Positions 5,299 through 6,097 of a stretch of 6,097 nt of DNA are shown here, one piece after another. The DNA comes from an uncultured Bacilli bacterium (GTDB lineage: Bacteria > Bacillota_I > Bacilli_A > RF39 > UBA660). The stretch lies in contig CANQDN010000075.1 of NCBI GenBank assembly GCA_947593275.1, forward strand, positions 1-6,097. Reading direction: 5' to 3'. The notes beneath the pieces were generated by a model. The model was not told where the DNA came from. It saw only the letters and a list, made by a program, of their open reading frames with translations, and ran no database searches. The translations under genes and the position numbers were made by a program. Position 1 is the first letter of the stretch; each line of letters starts with the position of its first letter.

Positions 5299-6097
5299 AT
5301 GGACCCTAAGAAAATCTTAAAAAGTGTAATGGCTAAAAATCGTGTTTCTCGTCTTTGTTTTATGATTGTTGGTGTTTTTTTACTTGCTTTAAATTACAAT
5401 ATGTTTTTTGTCCAATATGATCTCGTAACAGGGGGAGTAAGTGGTCTTGCCATTGTTTTCAATAAATTATTTAATTGGAATAACCAAATTTTTATCTATT
5501 TTGCTAATGCTCTTCTTTTAATCTTAAGCTTTATAACTTTAGGTTTTAATAATACCCGTAAAACTATAATCGGTAGTATTTTATATCCTTTTATGATTAC
5601 TTTTACTCTACCATTAAGTAGAATACTTATTAATTATATAAAGTTTGATGATTTTATTATAACTCTCGCCTTTACTTCTATTTTATATGGCTTTGCGAAT
5701 GGTTTAATTTATAAAATGGGCTATGACACCGGTGGTTCAGATATTATTATGAAAATCATGTGTAAATATTTGCATATGCCTGAAGGCCGCGCTAATTTTA
5801 TCAGTAGTGTTGTTATTATTTTATTCGCCGGCATTACTATGGGTGTTAATAAAGTAGTATACGCTATAATAATTACTTATATTGCCACTTTAATAGTGGA
5901 TCGGATGTTAATTGGTATTTCGAAAAGTAAATTATTTATCATTGAAACCTCCCAAATTGATGAAATCGAAAAAGTAATAATAAATGACTTACATTTAGGA
6001 GTAACTATTCTAAAAGGCAAGGGTGGTTATTCCAATAAATCTAAAGAAGTTCTCATGTGTGTTATCCCAACTCATGATTATTACATGTTTAAAGAAA
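5299..6097 (+). CDS. YitT-family membrane protein (DUF161 + DUF2179), 3' end missing
   Basis: This gene runs off the right edge; 266 codons are visible from the ATG at 5299 (TAGGA ribosome site 5 nt upstream). Members are typically about 280-290 residues, so only the last part is missing. The order of parts is that of the YitT family: a short basic N-terminus, membrane segments at roughly 18-38, 63-83, 90-110, 117-138, 167-182 and 185-206, and then a soluble C-terminal DUF2179 domain. Signature pieces are YDLVTGGVSGLAI (40-52), the glycine-rich loop GYDTGGSDII (141-150), and in DUF2179 LGVTILKGKGGYSNKSKEVLMCVI (233-256). The family is widespread in Bacillota as predicted inner-membrane transport-like proteins, but its substrate is not established. 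It is transcribed from its own near-consensus promoter, divergently from gerQ; no regulatory repeat is visible. Confidence 0.9.
   Translation, partial: MDPKKILKSVMAKNRVSRLCFMIVGVFLLALNYNMFFVQYDLVTGGVSGLAIVFNKLFNWNNQIFIYFANALLLILSFITLGFNNTRKTIIGSILYPFMITFTLPLSRILINYIKFDDFIITLAFTSILYGFANGLIYKMGYDTGGSDIIMKIMCKYLHMPEGRANFISSVVIILFAGITMGVNKVVYAIIITYIATLIVDRMLIGISKSKLFIIETSQIDEIEKVIINDLHLGVTILKGKGGYSNKSKEVLMCVIPTHDYYMFKE

Overview
The window is AT-rich, densely coded bacterial DNA that reads cleanly with the standard bacterial code. Trp is encoded by TGG, for example in ung, and TGA is a real stop: it ends walJ inside an ATGA overlap. Purine-rich Shine-Dalgarno sites such as AAGGAGGT, a WalJ gene directly followed by RlmH, and a GerQ-type spore coat protein point to Bacillota, class Bacilli. 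The extreme AT content suggests a reduced-genome, Erysipelotrichia- or RF39-like lineage. That placement is inference and cannot be settled from 6 kb.

Positions 1-3650 form one rightward, tightly packed gene cluster. It contains the C-terminal end of an M23 (LytM-like) peptidase, the MBL-fold hydrolase WalJ, the 23S rRNA methyltransferase RlmH (overlapping walJ by 4 nt), a 417-residue protein of unknown function, uracil-DNA glycosylase Ung, and a 68-residue protein with a helix-turn-helix-like tail. Gaps are -4 to 26 nt, so co-transcription is likely. The cluster ends at a hairpin with a T-run at 3623-3650. Except for the unknown protein and the small tail protein, these are cell-wall and nucleic-acid housekeeping functions.

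Positions 3660-4213 hold a leftward LemA-family membrane protein whose own terminator overlaps its stop codon. A 98-nt divergent spacer separates it from a rightward compact MBL-fold hydrolase of the glyoxalase II/YqgX type (4312-4809). That gene converges on a leftward gerQ-like gene (4836-5201). A second 97-nt divergent spacer carries a near-consensus vegetative promoter (TTGACA, 17 nt, TATTAT). This promoter drives a YitT-family membrane protein (DUF161 plus DUF2179) that runs off the right edge.

Three starts were moved from the longest possible reading frame to the ATG that has a proper ribosome binding site (LemA-like, YqgX-like and GerQ). There is no non-coding stretch over 300 nt, and I see no tRNA, rRNA, CRISPR array or mobile element. 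Most of the window is ordinary core genome. The most unusual item is the 417-residue protein: its C-terminus looks like a RelE/HigB-type fold, and its codon use is strikingly poor in C-ending codons (4 of 417).
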